From NCBI GenBank assembly GCA_905234695.1, contig CAJOHZ010000032.1:1-41943 (forward strand): DNA of 41,943 bases, given 5' to 3'. Below, in pieces: positions 15,444 to 24,453 of this stretch. Within the stretch, counting starts at the first letter, position 1; every line of letters starts with the position of its first letter. Source of the stretch: an uncultured Bacteroidales bacterium (GTDB lineage: Bacteria; Bacteroidota; Bacteroidia; Bacteroidales; P3). The translations under genes were made by a program, and so were the position numbers. The notes under the pieces are model-generated. The model was not told the origin of the DNA and ran no database searches. It worked only from the letters and a program-made list of their open reading frames with translations.

Positions 15444-16541
15444 TTACGGTTTATTGTGAGGTGAGGCGGTACTTTTATTCTTTTCCAGTTCCACGTCGGA
15501 GGCGAACTTGACGATACGCTCCTCTTGGTCGCGGCGGCAGACCAGCAGCGTGTCCTCGTTCTCGGCCACGATATAGCCCTCCAGACCCTGCAATACCACG
15601 GTGCGGTGGGGCATCATGTGGACCACGGTGTCGCGGGTGTCGTAGGCAAACACCTCGCCGGTCACGAAGGCGTTGCCGTCGCCGTCGTGGGGGTAGGTGG
15701 CGTAGAGCGAGTCCCACGACTCCACGTCCGACCACCCGAACGAGGCCTCCAGCATGTAGATGTTATCGGCTTTCTCCATGATGCCGAAGTCCACCGAGAT
15801 GACCTCGCTGATGGAGTAGGTACGGCTCAGCTCCTCTTCGGAGGTGTTGCTGCCGAGCTGGAAGAAACTCTGGGCGATGTCGGGCAGATAGGTGCGGTAG
15901 GCCTGCATCAGCACCGGCAGCCGCCATACGAAGATACCCGAGTTCCAGAAGAACTCGCCGGTGGCGATAAATTGGCGGGCCACCACGGCGGGCGGCTTCT
16001 CGGTGAAGGTCACCACACGGTGCAGGTTGTTGTCGGTGGGCAGGGCGGCAGACTCGTCGAACTGGATATAGCCGTATTTCGTGTTGGGGTTGGTGGGCCG
16101 CACGCCGATGGTGACAATCCAGTCGTGTTCCCTCGTGATGGCGAGGGCCTGCTCCAGGTTGCGGTCGAAACTCCCGTCGTCGAAGACGGCATGGTCCGAC
16201 GGGCTGACGATGACGTTGGCCTCAGGATTCATGGCATGCAGCACTGCTGCGGCGTAGGCGATGCAAGGGGCTGTGTTGCGGCGCACGGGTTCGCTGAGTA
16301 CCTGATAAGGATGCAGGTTAGGAATCTGAGCCCGCACTTGGTCGGCATACGCCTCGCCGGTGACGATGACGATGTTCTCCCTCGGACAGATACGCTCGAA
16401 ACGGCGGAACGTGGTTTGCAACATTGACTCGCCACAACCCAGTATGTCGAGAAACTGTTTGGGGTTGTTTTCTTTGCTCATGGGCCAGAAGCGGCTTCCC
16501 GAGCCACCGGCCATGATGATGCAGTAGGTGTTCTTGTCCAA
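15444..16541 (-). CDS. Mannose-1-phosphate guanylyltransferase
   Basis: The 365-residue enzyme makes GDP-mannose from GTP and mannose-1-phosphate for glycans and GDP-fucose. The nucleotide-binding signature [15 protein letters not shown] (8-22) with NNPKQF is diagnostic of the ManC/CpsB group. [25 protein letters not shown] and [14 protein letters not shown] follow in order. The mannose-6-phosphate isomerase domain of the bifunctional form is absent, as usual in Bacteroidales. It lies between thyA and asnS on the same strand with short gaps, so it may share their transcript. Confidence 0.93.
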   Translation of the reverse strand: MDKNTYCIIMAGGSGSRFWPMSKENNPKQFLDILGCGESMLQTTFRRFERICPRENIVIVTGEAYADQVRAQIPNLHPYQVLSEPVRRNTAPCIAYAAAVLHAMNPEANVIVSPSDHAVFDDGSFDRNLEQALAITREHDWIVTIGVRPTNPNTKYGYIQFDESAALPTDNNLHRVVTFTEKPPAVVARQFIATGEFFWNSGIFVWRLPVLMQAYRTYLPDIAQSFFQLGSNTSEEELSRTYSISEVISVDFGIMEKADNIYMLEASFGWSDVESWDSLYATYPHDGDGNAFVTGEVFAYDTRDTVVHMMPHRTVVLQGLEGYIVAENEDTLLVCRRDQEERIVKFASDVELEKNKSTASPHNKP

Positions 16542-16628
16542 AATGCGTGTAAGGGATTAAGGGTTCAAAAGGTTAAAAGTGTCACTATGCGAAGCGGTCT
16601 TTTTGTCTTGGTCCTCCCGGGTGCCGGG

Positions 16629-17423
16629 TCATACGCTCACCTCCCCTTTGATGTGTGGGTGGGGGTCGTAGCCTTCGAGGTGAAAATCGTCGTAGTCGAA
16701 GTCGAAGACGCTCTTCACCTCGGGGTTCAGTATCATGCGCGGCAGGGGCCGCGGTTCGCGGGTCAGTTGCAGGCGGCACTGGTCGATGTGGTTGTTGTAG
16801 ATGTGGGCGTCGCCGAGGGTGTGCACGAAGTCACCGTACTTCAGCCCGCAGGCCTGTGCAATCATCATGGTGAAGAGGGCGTAGGAGGCGATGTTGAACG
16901 GTACGCCAAGGAAGATGTCGGCGCTGCGTTGGTAGAGCTGGCAGCTCAGCCGTCCGTCGGCCACGTAGAACTGGAAGAGGATGTGGCAAGGGGGCAGGTG
17001 CATCTGCTCCAGCTCGCCCACATTCCAGGCCGATACCAGCAGGCGGCGTGAGTCGGGATTGTGGCGGATGTCGTCGATGAGGGTGCTTATCTGGTCCACC
17101 TTGTGCCCGTCGGCGCAGCCCCAGGACCGCCACTGGTGGCCGTATATGGGGCCCAGCTCCCCGTCGGGGCCGGCCCACTCGTCCCAGATGCTCACCTTGT
17201 GGTCGTGCAGGTATTGTACGTTGGTGTCGCCCCGCAGAAACCACAGCAGTTCGTATATGATGGAGCGCAGATGCAGCTTCTTGGTCGTCAGCAGCGGAAA
17301 CCCGTCGTCCAGATGGAAGCGCATCTGGTAGCCGAAAGTGCTGAGCGTGCCAGTACCTGTGCGGTCGTGCTTGGGCACGCCGTTGTCCAGTACATGCTGC
17401 AGTAAGTCAAGATATTGTTGCAT
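16629..17423 (-). CDS. thyA: Thymidylate synthase
   Basis: ThyA methylates dUMP to dTMP using methylene-tetrahydrofolate. At 264 residues it has the same length as the E. coli enzyme. The catalytic Cys146 ([12 protein letters not shown]) is in place; [43 protein letters not shown] and [12 protein letters not shown] are the other family stretches. No dihydrofolate reductase gene follows; 87 bp separate it from the guanylyltransferase gene. A short inverted repeat sits immediately before the start codon (17431-17449). Confidence 0.96.
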   Translation of the reverse strand: MQQYLDLLQHVLDNGVPKHDRTGTGTLSTFGYQMRFHLDDGFPLLTTKKLHLRSIIYELLWFLRGDTNVQYLHDHKVSIWDEWAGPDGELGPIYGHQWRSWGCADGHKVDQISTLIDDIRHNPDSRRLLVSAWNVGELEQMHLPPCHILFQFYVADGRLSCQLYQRSADIFLGVPFNIASYALFTMMIAQACGLKYGDFVHTLGDAHIYNNHIDQCRLQLTREPRPLPRMILNPEVKSVFDFDYDDFHLEGYDPHPHIKGEVSV

Positions 17424-17430
17424 ACTTTTT

Positions 17431-17449
17431 TTATCTGTCCTACAGATAA
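17431..17449. repeat. Inverted repeat directly upstream of thyA
   Basis: TTATCTGT (17431-17438) and ACAGATAA (17442-17449) are perfect eight-base arms with a three-base loop, eight bases before the thyA ATG. Together with the adjoining CGCAGATT it resembles a dispersed Bacteroidales repeat fragment, but an operator or RNA hairpin at the start of thyA is also possible. Confidence 0.45.
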
Positions 17450-17629
17450 CGCAGATTGCCGTTTAAAAGTATTCTGCCCCTAAAAAAAACTTGACCTTGA
17501 TTAACCTTGACCTTGACTGGCCTTCGGAGTTTAAGTTTTCAGTTAGTATAACCTTAACCTTAACAGGCCTTCGGCCTTTTAGTTTTTAGTTTTTACCTTT
17601 TAGTTTTTAGTTTTAATCTTCTCCTAGTC
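17450..17629. repeat. Non-coding stretch of short simple repeats
   Basis: The 512-bp gap between thyA and rimP holds no credible gene. This left part consists of tandem short units: ACCTTG copies (about 17490-17517), AACCTT copies (about 17550-17563), two CCTTCGG blocks, then TTTTTAG/TTTTTAC heptamers (about 17578-17613). The right part is the 11-bp array and the rimP promoter, listed separately. Confidence 0.6.
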
Positions 17630-17816
17630 GTCTCTCGGAGTGGCTTTTATGTTCCTTTTTCTTTCTGCACATACCCAGCACTTTTCCCACACTTCTCCTA
17701 AGGTACGTTAGAGAAGTGTTAGAGAAATGTTAGAGAAGCGTTAGAGAAGGACCGAAGGAACACCGAAAGAACATAAGCGTCACATAAGAGCCACACCGAG
17801 AGCACTCCCTTGTCAC
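17630..17816. repeat. 11-bp periodic array A upstream of rimP
   Basis: From 17630 the DNA divides into 17 consecutive 11-base units. Four are near-identical (GTTAGAGAAnn at 17707, 17718, 17729, 17740), two read ACCGAAnGAAC (17751, 17762) and two ATAAGnGnCAC (17773, 17784). The left part is the complement of the right in places: CTCTCGGAGTG and GCTTTTATGTT near 17632-17653 match complements of the units at 17784-17803 with one and two differences. So it is both periodic and able to form a long imperfect hairpin. No gene is encoded. It ends 46 bp before the rimP -33 element. A similar array lies at 37967-38153. Confidence 0.75.
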
Positions 17817-17862
17817 ATGGCGGCAGAAAACGGCCAATCTTCACAAAATGTGAAGGAAAAAG

Positions 17863-17892
17863 TTGTTATATTAAAAAAAGTTCGTATCTTTG
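17863..17892 (+). promoter_or_regulatory. Promoter of rimP-nusA-infB
   Basis: TTG (17863-17865), 19 bp, then TATCTTTG (17885-17892) is a good Bacteroidetes promoter. Transcription would begin near 17899, leaving a leader of about 37 bases that contains a hairpin. Confidence 0.8.
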
Positions 17893-17905
17893 CAACGATT
17901 GACAG

Positions 17906-17923
17906 AGGGGACGTGGGTCCCCT
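17906..17923 (+). promoter_or_regulatory. Leader hairpin before rimP
   Basis: AGGGGAC (17906-17912) and GTCCCCT (17917-17923) form a seven-base stem with a GTGG loop, followed by ATTTTATT. It begins a few bases after the inferred start of transcription and ends 12 bases before the rimP ATG. It could be a weak attenuator or a stem that masks or exposes the start. Confidence 0.5.
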
Positions 17924-17935
17924 ATTTTATTGCTT

Positions 17936-18376
17936 ATGATAGACAAATTCAAGGTTTTAGACATTGTAGAAGAGGCCCTCGAAGGGAGCGATAAGTTCCT
18001 GGTGAGCATGAAAATCACGCCCGACAACCGCATTTTTGTGGACATCGACGGCGACAACGGCATCAATATCGATGACTGCATCGAACTGAGCCGCACCATT
18101 GAGGGGAAACTGGACCGCGACGAGGAGGACTACGAACTCAATGTCAGCTCGGCTGGGGCTGACTCGCCGCTGAAAATGCCGCGCCAGTACCTGCGCCATA
18201 TTGGGCGTGAGTTGCTGGTCGACACCCTTGACGGCGAACATGCCGAGGGGGTGTTGAAAGAGGCCGACGAACAGGGGTTCGTCATCCGCACCCGTGGCAC
18301 CAAGAAGTCCGCCCCCGAGGAGCAGTCGTTTGCCTATGCCGACATCAAGACGGCACGGGTGGCGCTCCGTTTCTGA
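17936..18376 (+). CDS. rimP: Ribosome maturation factor RimP
   Basis: RimP helps assemble the 30S subunit. The 146-residue protein has the two-domain pattern: an N-terminal alpha/beta domain with FVDIDGDNGINIDDCIELSRTIE (split here by motif: DIDGDNGI and DDCIELSR) and the signature YELNVSSAGADSPL (S-S-A-G-x-D-x-P-L, usually SPGLDRPL). The C-terminal SH3-like part is short. The ATG at 17936 is chosen over an upstream TTG at 17930. It is first of the classic rimP-nusA-infB operon, with 59 bp to nusA. Confidence 0.93.
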   Translation: MIDKFKVLDIVEEALEGSDKFLVSMKITPDNRIFVDIDGDNGINIDDCIELSRTIEGKLDRDEEDYELNVSSAGADSPLKMPRQYLRHIGRELLVDTLDGEHAEGVLKEADEQGFVIRTRGTKKSAPEEQSFAYADIKTARVALRF

Positions 18377-18435
18377 GGGCTGCGCGGCTACCGCAATTTT
18401 GAAAAAGAAAAAAACAATATAACACAGAGAGTCAC

Positions 18436-19689
18436 ATGAAGACGTTAGACCTGATAGATTCCTTTTCGGAATTTAAAGAATTCAAGAACATTGACCGCGA
18501 GACATTGATGCATATCCTCGAAGAGGTGTTCCGCACCGCCCTCGCCAAGCGTTATGGCACGGAGGACAACTTCGACATCATTGTCAACATCGACAAGGGC
18601 GACCTCGAAATCTTCCGCAACCGCACCATCGTTGAGGACGGTGAGGTGAAAGACCCCAATCTGGAGATTGCCTACAGCGAGGCTATCAAGATCGAGGCCG
18701 ACTTCGAGGTTGGCGAGGAGCTTTCCGAGCCCATATACATGAGCGACTTCGGCCGCCGCGAGATTCTGGCCATCCGCCAGAACCTGGTGAGCAAAATTCA
18801 GGATTACGAGAAGTCGCTTATCTTCCAGAAATATAAAGAGAAAGTCGGCGAGGTCATTGTCGGCGAGGTCTATCAGCCCTGGAACCGCGAGGTGCTGATT
18901 CTCGACGAGGAGAAGATTGAACTTATCCTGCCCAAAGCCGAGCAGATTCCCAACGACCGCTTCCGCAAGGGCGACACGGTGCGTGCCGTGGTGTTGAAGG
19001 TGGAGATGCGCAACAACAACCCCGCCATCATCCTCTCCCGCACATCGCCCATCTTCCTGGAGCGGCTGCTCGAGGCCGAGGTGCCGGAGATTTACGATGG
19101 CCTCATCACCATCAAGAATATCGTCCGCATCCCCGGCGAGCGCGCCAAGATTGCGGTAGAGTCGTATGATGACCGTATCGACCCCGTGGGCTCGTGCGTC
19201 GGTATCAAGGGCGCCCGCATCCACGGCATCGTCCGCGAGTTGCGTAACGAGAATATTGACGTGCTTAACTACACCCCGCGTATCGACGTGATGATACAGC
19301 GTGCCCTGGCCCCCGCCAAGATTACCTCGCTTAAGGTAGACGAGGAGAACAAGAAGGCCGACGTGTACATGGAGCCCGACCAGGTCTCCCTGGCCATCGG
19401 CAAGGGTGGTTGCAACATCAAGCTGGCCAGCAAGCTGGTAGGCTATGAAATCGATGTATACCGTACGGGCGACGAGGACAGCGACGATGTGGATCTGAAG
19501 GAGTTCTCCGACGAGATCGACCAGTGGATTATCGACATCCTCATCAATATCGGCTGCGACACGGCCAAGAGCGTCCTTGCACTGAGCAAGGAGGAACTGC
19601 TGAAACGCACCGACCTCGAAGAGGAGACCATCGACGATGTCGTCCGCATCCTGAAGTCCGAATTCGAGGACGAGGAGCAGGAAGACTGA
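18436..19689 (+). CDS. nusA: Transcription termination/antitermination factor NusA
   Basis: NusA binds RNA polymerase and nascent RNA and modulates pausing, termination and antitermination. The 417-residue protein has the N-terminal polymerase-binding domain (1-~125), the S1 domain (about 130-205, KVGEVIVGEVYQP), KH1 with GERAKIAVES and DPVGSCVGIKGARI, KH2 with VSLAIGKGGCNIKLAS, and one helix-hairpin acidic region at the end. It lacks the second acidic repeat of E. coli NusA, as usual outside Proteobacteria. It lies between rimP and infB on one transcript. Confidence 0.96.
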   Translation: MKTLDLIDSFSEFKEFKNIDRETLMHILEEVFRTALAKRYGTEDNFDIIVNIDKGDLEIFRNRTIVEDGEVKDPNLEIAYSEAIKIEADFEVGEELSEPIYMSDFGRREILAIRQNLVSKIQDYEKSLIFQKYKEKVGEVIVGEVYQPWNREVLILDEEKIELILPKAEQIPNDRFRKGDTVRAVVLKVEMRNNNPAIILSRTSPIFLERLLEAEVPEIYDGLITIKNIVRIPGERAKIAVESYDDRIDPVGSCVGIKGARIHGIVRELRNENIDVLNYTPRIDVMIQRALAPAKITSLKVDEENKKADVYMEPDQVSLAIGKGGCNIKLASKLVGYEIDVYRTGDEDSDDVDLKEFSDEIDQWIIDILINIGCDTAKSVLALSKEELLKRTDLEEETIDDVVRILKSEFEDEEQED

Positions 19690-19781
19690 CCCCTCCACCG
19701 CGCAGCAATCACGGGAGAAGGGCTGAATCCCGACGCGCACCACGGAAAGACAGCCCCGAAACAATAACATAAGGAGTGACT

Positions 19782-22658
19782 ATGGCAGAAGAAACAAAAG
19801 GCATAAGACTAAAAAAAGCGGCCACCGAGCTGAATGTCGGTATCTCCACCCTCGTGGAGTTCCTGGCCAAGAAGGGCCATCAAGTGGAGGCCAACCCCAA
19901 CACGCGCCTCTCCGCCGACCAGTACGAACTGGTGGAGGCGGCTTTCCAGGGCGAGCGTGCCGTCAAGGAACAGGCCGACAAGATTGAAATCACCCCCAGT
20001 GGCAGCAGCGTGGTTATCGAGGCCGCCGAGGAGAAGAACAAAGAGGAGAACGAGGAGGTCATCATCAAGAACTATACCGCGCCCCTCGAAACCAAGGGTG
20101 GACATCCGTCTGCCGCTGCCGACACTCCCGCAGAAGCCCCGGCACCCGCCGCGGAAGAGCCCGAGACGCCCGCCGAGGAGGAGCAGGCTTTCAAGCCCAC
20201 CACCGTGGGCGACCTCCGCATTGTCGACAAGATAGACCTCTCGGCCATCAACACCAAGATGCGCCCCGACAAGAAAAAGAAAGCCAAAGCCGAGAAACCC
20301 GCCAAGGCCGAGAAGGTTGAGAAGGCCGAGAAACCCGCCAAGACGGAGAAACCCGCCAAGGCCGCGAAACCGGCAGACGAGCCGGCTCCGAAGGTCGAGG
20401 TTCCGGCCCCTGAGCCCGAACCCGCCCCCGAGCCTGAACCCGCTCCGGCACCTGCCAAGCCCGCCCCTGAGTTTATCGAGACACAGTACCAGAAACTCGA
20501 AGGTCCCAAGTTGGTCGGCATGGTCGATTTGAGCCAGTTCGAGAAACCCAAGTCCGGCTCAGGCGAGAAGAAGAAGCGCAAGCGCATCAAGAAGTCGGGC
20601 ATCAAGGTGGAAGAGATTGCCAACCAGCTGGCCGATGCCGCCAACAAAGGCGCCAAGTCTGCCAAGGGTGGCGACGGCAACGCCAAGAGCGACAGGAACG
20701 AACGCGCCGAGAAAAAGAAGAAGAAAGAGAAGAAACCCGTCAAGGTTGAAATCGACGACAACGAAATCGAAAAGCAGATTCGCGACACGCTGGCCCGCCT
20801 CAGCCCCATGGGCAAGTCCAAGACTTCCAAGCATAACCGCGAGAAACGTCAGAAGGTGCACCAACGTATTGAGGAGGAGCAGCTGAGCGAGATGGAGAGC
20901 ATGAAGACGTTGCAGGTGACGGAGTTCGTCACCGCCAACGAGCTGGCCACCATGATGAATGTGCCCGTCACACAGATTATCAGTACCTGTATGAGCGTGG
21001 GCATTTTCGTCAGCATCAACCAGCGCCTCGATGCCGAGACCATCAAGCTGATTGCCGACGAGTTTGGCTTCGACATCAACTTCGCCAGCGCCGATGTGAT
21101 TGACGAGTTGAACAAAATCGAGGAGGAAGACCGTCCCGAGGACCTCGTGACCCGCAACCCGATTATCACGGTGATGGGACATGTGGACCACGGTAAGACG
21201 TCGCTGCTCGACTATATCCGCAAAACCAACGTCATTGCCGGCGAGGCAGGCGGCATCACCCAGCACATCGGTGCTTACGAGGTGACCACCGCCGAGGGAC
21301 GCAAGATTACCTTCCTCGACACCCCCGGCCACGAGGCATTCACCGCCATGCGTGCCCGCGGTGCCAAGGTGACCGATATTGCCATCATCGTCATCGCCGC
21401 CGACGACAAGATTATGCCGCAGACGGTTGAGGCTATCAACCACGCCCAGGCCGCCGGTGTGCCTATCGTCTTTGCCATCAACAAGATTGATAAGCCCGGC
21501 GCCGACCCCGACCGCATCAAGACCGAATTGGCCAACATGAACCTGCTGGTCGAGGAGTGGGGCGGTAAGTACCAAAGCCAGGACATCAGTGCCAAGAAGG
21601 GTATCGGTGTGGAAGAACTGCTGGAGAAGGTGCTGCTGCAGGCCGATATCATGGAGCTGAAGGGCAATCCCAAGAAACGTGCCAAGGGTACGGTGCTGGA
21701 GAGCTCGCTCGACAAGGGGCGTGGCTATGTGGCCAAGCTGCTGGTCGAGAACGGCACCATCCGCAAGGGCGACCCCATCGTAGCGGGCGCCATTTACGGA
21801 CGTGTCCGCGCCATGTACAACGAGCGCAACCAGGAGGTGATGTCCGCCGGCCCCTCGCAGCCTGTGTTGCTGTTGGGTCTGACGGGAGCCTGTCAGGCAG
21901 GCGACACGTTCAACATCACCGAGAACGAGAAGGAGGCCAAGGACATCGCTGCCAAGCGTACCCAGCTGCAGCGTGAGATGGGATTGCGCACGCAGACCCA
22001 CCTCACCCTCGACGAGATTGGCCGCCGTATCGCATTGGGCAACTTCAAGGAGCTGAACATCATTGTCAAGGGCGATGTGGACGGCTCGGTGGAGGCGTTG
22101 AGCGACTCGTTGCTGAAGCTCTCGACCGACGAGGTGCAGGTCAATGTTATCCACAAGGCCGTGGGTCAGATTACCGAGACCGACGTGATGCTGGCCGAAT
22201 CGTCCGATGCCATCATCATCGGTTTCCAGGTGCGTCCCTCCGTGGGTGCCCGCAAGATGGCCGAGACCGAGAAGATCGACATCCGTCTGTACAGCATCAT
22301 CTACGATGCCATCAACGAACTGAAGGATGCCATCGAGGGTATGCTTGCCCCCGAGACGCAGGAGAAGATTGTCGCCAACCTCGAAATCCGCGAGACTTTC
22401 AAGATTTCGAAGGTGGGCACCATCGCCGGATGTATGTGTCTGGATGGCAAGATTACCCGCAACCACAACGTCCGCATCATCCGCGACGGTATTGTGGTCT
22501 ATACCGGCAAGCTGGCTTCGCTGAAACGCTTCAAGGATGATGTCAAGGAGGTGGTCAGCGGTCAGGATTGCGGCTTGAACATCGAAGGATTCAATGACAT
22601 CAAGGTCGGCGACATCGTCGAGGCCTACGAGGTCATAGAGATTAAGAGAAAACTTTAA
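19782..22658 (+). CDS. infB: Translation initiation factor IF-2
   Basis: IF-2 is the GTPase that places initiator tRNA on the 30S subunit. At 958 residues it carries the N-terminal IF2N domain ([20 protein letters not shown]), a long disordered Ala/Pro/Glu/Lys-rich region (about 75-350), a second IF2N-like helix region ([18 protein letters not shown]), and the G domain from about 465 ([26 protein letters not shown]). The beta-barrel and C-terminal fMet-tRNA domains end at VIEIKRKL. The ATG at 19782 is preceded by AAGGAG five bases upstream, one of few clear Shine-Dalgarno matches here, and is chosen over the GTG at 19776. It closes the operon. Confidence 0.96.
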   Translation: MAEETKGIRLKKAATELNVGISTLVEFLAKKGHQVEANPNTRLSADQYELVEAAFQGERAVKEQADKIEITPSGSSVVIEAAEEKNKEENEEVIIKNYTAPLETKGGHPSAAADTPAEAPAPAAEEPETPAEEEQAFKPTTVGDLRIVDKIDLSAINTKMRPDKKKKAKAEKPAKAEKVEKAEKPAKTEKPAKAAKPADEPAPKVEVPAPEPEPAPEPEPAPAPAKPAPEFIETQYQKLEGPKLVGMVDLSQFEKPKSGSGEKKKRKRIKKSGIKVEEIANQLADAANKGAKSAKGGDGNAKSDRNERAEKKKKKEKKPVKVEIDDNEIEKQIRDTLARLSPMGKSKTSKHNREKRQKVHQRIEEEQLSEMESMKTLQVTEFVTANELATMMNVPVTQIISTCMSVGIFVSINQRLDAETIKLIADEFGFDINFASADVIDELNKIEEEDRPEDLVTRNPIITVMGHVDHGKTSLLDYIRKTNVIAGEAGGITQHIGAYEVTTAEGRKITFLDTPGHEAFTAMRARGAKVTDIAIIVIAADDKIMPQTVEAINHAQAAGVPIVFAINKIDKPGADPDRIKTELANMNLLVEEWGGKYQSQDISAKKGIGVEELLEKVLLQADIMELKGNPKKRAKGTVLESSLDKGRGYVAKLLVENGTIRKGDPIVAGAIYGRVRAMYNERNQEVMSAGPSQPVLLLGLTGACQAGDTFNITENEKEAKDIAAKRTQLQREMGLRTQTHLTLDEIGRRIALGNFKELNIIVKGDVDGSVEALSDSLLKLSTDEVQVNVIHKAVGQITETDVMLAESSDAIIIGFQVRPSVGARKMAETEKIDIRLYSIIYDAINELKDAIEGMLAPETQEKIVANLEIRETFKISKVGTIAGCMCLDGKITRNHNVRIIRDGIVVYTGKLASLKRFKDDVKEVVSGQDCGLNIEGFNDIKVGDIVEAYEVIEIKRKL

Positions 22659-22671
22659 AGCACATTCTCTT

Positions 22672-22743
22672 GCTCTGATAGTTCAATGGATAGAATAACT
22701 CTCTCCTAAAGAGTAGATCCGGGTTCGATTCCCGGTCGGAGTA
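22672..22743 (+). tRNA. tRNA-Arg (CCT anticodon)
   Basis: The 72-base cloverleaf is complete. The acceptor is GCTCTGA with TCGGAGT (G-U at the first and fifth pairs), the D arm GTTC/GAAT, and the anticodon stem ACTCT/AGAGT around the loop CTCCTAA. The T arm is CCGGG/CCCGG with TTCGATT, and the discriminator is A. The anticodon CCT reads AGG. The 3' CCA is not encoded. It follows infB by 13 bp and may share its transcript; a terminator follows. Confidence 0.95.
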
Positions 22744-22754
22744 CAAAACAAAAA

Positions 22755-22780
22755 GCACCGCTACATGCGGTGCTTTTTTT
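22755..22780. terminator. Bidirectional terminator after tRNA-Arg
   Basis: GCACCGC and GCGGTGC form a seven-base stem with a five-base loop and a seven-T run; the A-rich left flank serves the convergent subtilase gene ending at 22804. Confidence 0.9.
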
Positions 22781-22803
22781 ATGTTTATCAGAAACGGGTG
22801 GCA

Positions 22804-24435
22804 TTATTGCAGCAGGAGCGGAAGGGTCTCGGTGGCGGTGCCGCGGGTGATGCGGAGGGTATAGCAACCCCGGGGCAGGTCGCCAAGCGGGATGTCCACC
22901 TGGGCGGCGGTGGTGTGGAGGGTTCGGCAGGGGCGGCCCAGCGGGTCGAACAGGGTAATGTGTGCCATGCCCCCGTGGGATAGAAGCAGTGTGGTACGGT
23001 CCGTGGCGGGGTTGGGGTAAAGGTGGCACATTCTCCCTTCTTCCGTCGTCGGAATGGAAGTGGCGTCGGAGGGTACGGCCCGGCTGAAGTCGGGGATGCC
23101 GTAGCCTGTCTGGAAATTGGGGAAGTCGGCATTATTGCCCCAGGCACGGACACTGTCGCACAGTTGCTCCGGCGTCAGGAGAGGATAGCGTTGCCACAGG
23201 CAGGCCATCATGCCGGCCATGACAGGGCAGGAAAAAGAGGTGCCGTTGGCAACTCTGAGTTGTGCATCGGTGGTGCCCACGGTAATTTGTTCGCCAAGGG
23301 CGGTGACATCGGGTTTGATACGGAGGTCGGCGGTGGGACCGGGCGAGCTGAAGAGGGCATAATCGCCTTCGCTGTCGACGGCTCCGACGGTCAGCACCCT
23401 TGCGGCATCGGCCGGCACGCCGAGGTGGGGCTCGGGGGCCTGCCCCTCGTTTCCGGCGGAGCAGACCAGCAGCATACCGCGCGAGACGGCAATGTCGGCG
23501 GCCCGCGTCATGGGGGCGGTCTGCCCGTCGAGTTGTGACAGGTGATAATTGAATGTGGAATCGTCGAATTCGTAGTATCCCAGCGAGGTGCTGATGATGT
23601 CGGCGCCCATGCTGTCGAGATATTCAGCGGCGGCAATCCAGTAGTATTCCTCCAGCGGGGTTTCGGCGAAGGTGTCTTCGGTGCGGCAGAGGATATAGGA
23701 AGCCTTGGGGGCGGTGCCTACGTAGCAGCCGGGAAGGTCGGAGGCCAAGGTGGAGAGCACCATGGTGCCATGGGTGTGGATGGAATAGACCTCCTGTCCG
23801 CCCCATACAAAGTCGCGGGTGGCGACGAGGCGTCCGCTATGGCGCAAGGAGTCGAAGAGGGGACTGTTGTCCACGTCGGGGAAGCCCCCGTCGCAGACGC
23901 CGATGAGCAGTCCCTGCCCCTGAAAGCCGTGACGGTGCAGGGCGATGCCGTGCAGTTGGTCGATTTGGGTGAACCCCGAGCCGTAGTAGGCGGGGCTGTA
24001 CGGGGTGTCGAACGGCTGTTGTAGAATTTCGTCACCGAAATCATATATCGGCCAGTACGGGGCCGTGGCTGAGGCGGTCTCGTACAGGGTGTGTCCGATG
24101 ACGAAAGGCAGCGTGTCCAACCGGGCTGCGGTCTGTTGGTCGGGGGCGAAGAGTACGGCACCGTTCATCCAGCGCGAGAGGGCATGTACCGTAAAGCCTG
24201 CCTGCTGCAACTGTTGTAGATACTGCGGGCTGACGGGCAGGTCCAGACTGTCGACGGCGATGCGGAATGCCTGCCGCCGTTGCAGCGCCCGCGGGCTGAG
24301 GTATTCGTCGGGCCGGTCGAGCGAATAGGGGGAGCCCGCCTTGTCGGCGAACTGCACCCAGTATTTAAGAACCTCCTGCCCCTGTGCGCCGAGGGCACAC
24401 AAGAGCAGGAGGGTGATGAGACTATGTTTCATCAT
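22804..24435 (-). CDS. Subtilisin-family serine protease with T9SS sorting domain
   Basis: A 543-residue secreted protease. A signal peptide (LITLLLLCALGAQGQ) is followed by a propeptide-like region (20-165) and an S8 catalytic domain: Asp182 in GVCDGGF, His222 in HTHGTMV, oxyanion Asn329 in SAGNEG and Ser400 in GTSFSCPVMAG, so the triad is complete. The last ~80 residues, from LYPNPATDRTTLLL to the end, are a type A sorting domain, so it should cross the outer membrane by type IX secretion and be released or attached to the surface. It probably degrades external protein. It starts 18 bp after the large oxidoreductase gene on the same strand. Confidence 0.9.
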   Translation of the reverse strand: MMKHSLITLLLLCALGAQGQEVLKYWVQFADKAGSPYSLDRPDEYLSPRALQRRQAFRIAVDSLDLPVSPQYLQQLQQAGFTVHALSRWMNGAVLFAPDQQTAARLDTLPFVIGHTLYETASATAPYWPIYDFGDEILQQPFDTPYSPAYYGSGFTQIDQLHGIALHRHGFQGQGLLIGVCDGGFPDVDNSPLFDSLRHSGRLVATRDFVWGGQEVYSIHTHGTMVLSTLASDLPGCYVGTAPKASYILCRTEDTFAETPLEEYYWIAAAEYLDSMGADIISTSLGYYEFDDSTFNYHLSQLDGQTAPMTRAADIAVSRGMLLVCSAGNEGQAPEPHLGVPADAARVLTVGAVDSEGDYALFSSPGPTADLRIKPDVTALGEQITVGTTDAQLRVANGTSFSCPVMAGMMACLWQRYPLLTPEQLCDSVRAWGNNADFPNFQTGYGIPDFSRAVPSDATSIPTTEEGRMCHLYPNPATDRTTLLLSHGGMAHITLFDPLGRPCRTLHTTAAQVDIPLGDLPRGCYTLRITRGTATETLPLLLQ

Positions 24436-24453
24436 GAGTGGTTTCGATGACGG

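Noticed and set aside
20559..22466. A 635-codon antisense frame over infB
   Set aside because: IF-2 is certain on the plus strand; the antisense product (Leu/Gly/Asp/His-rich) has no domain.
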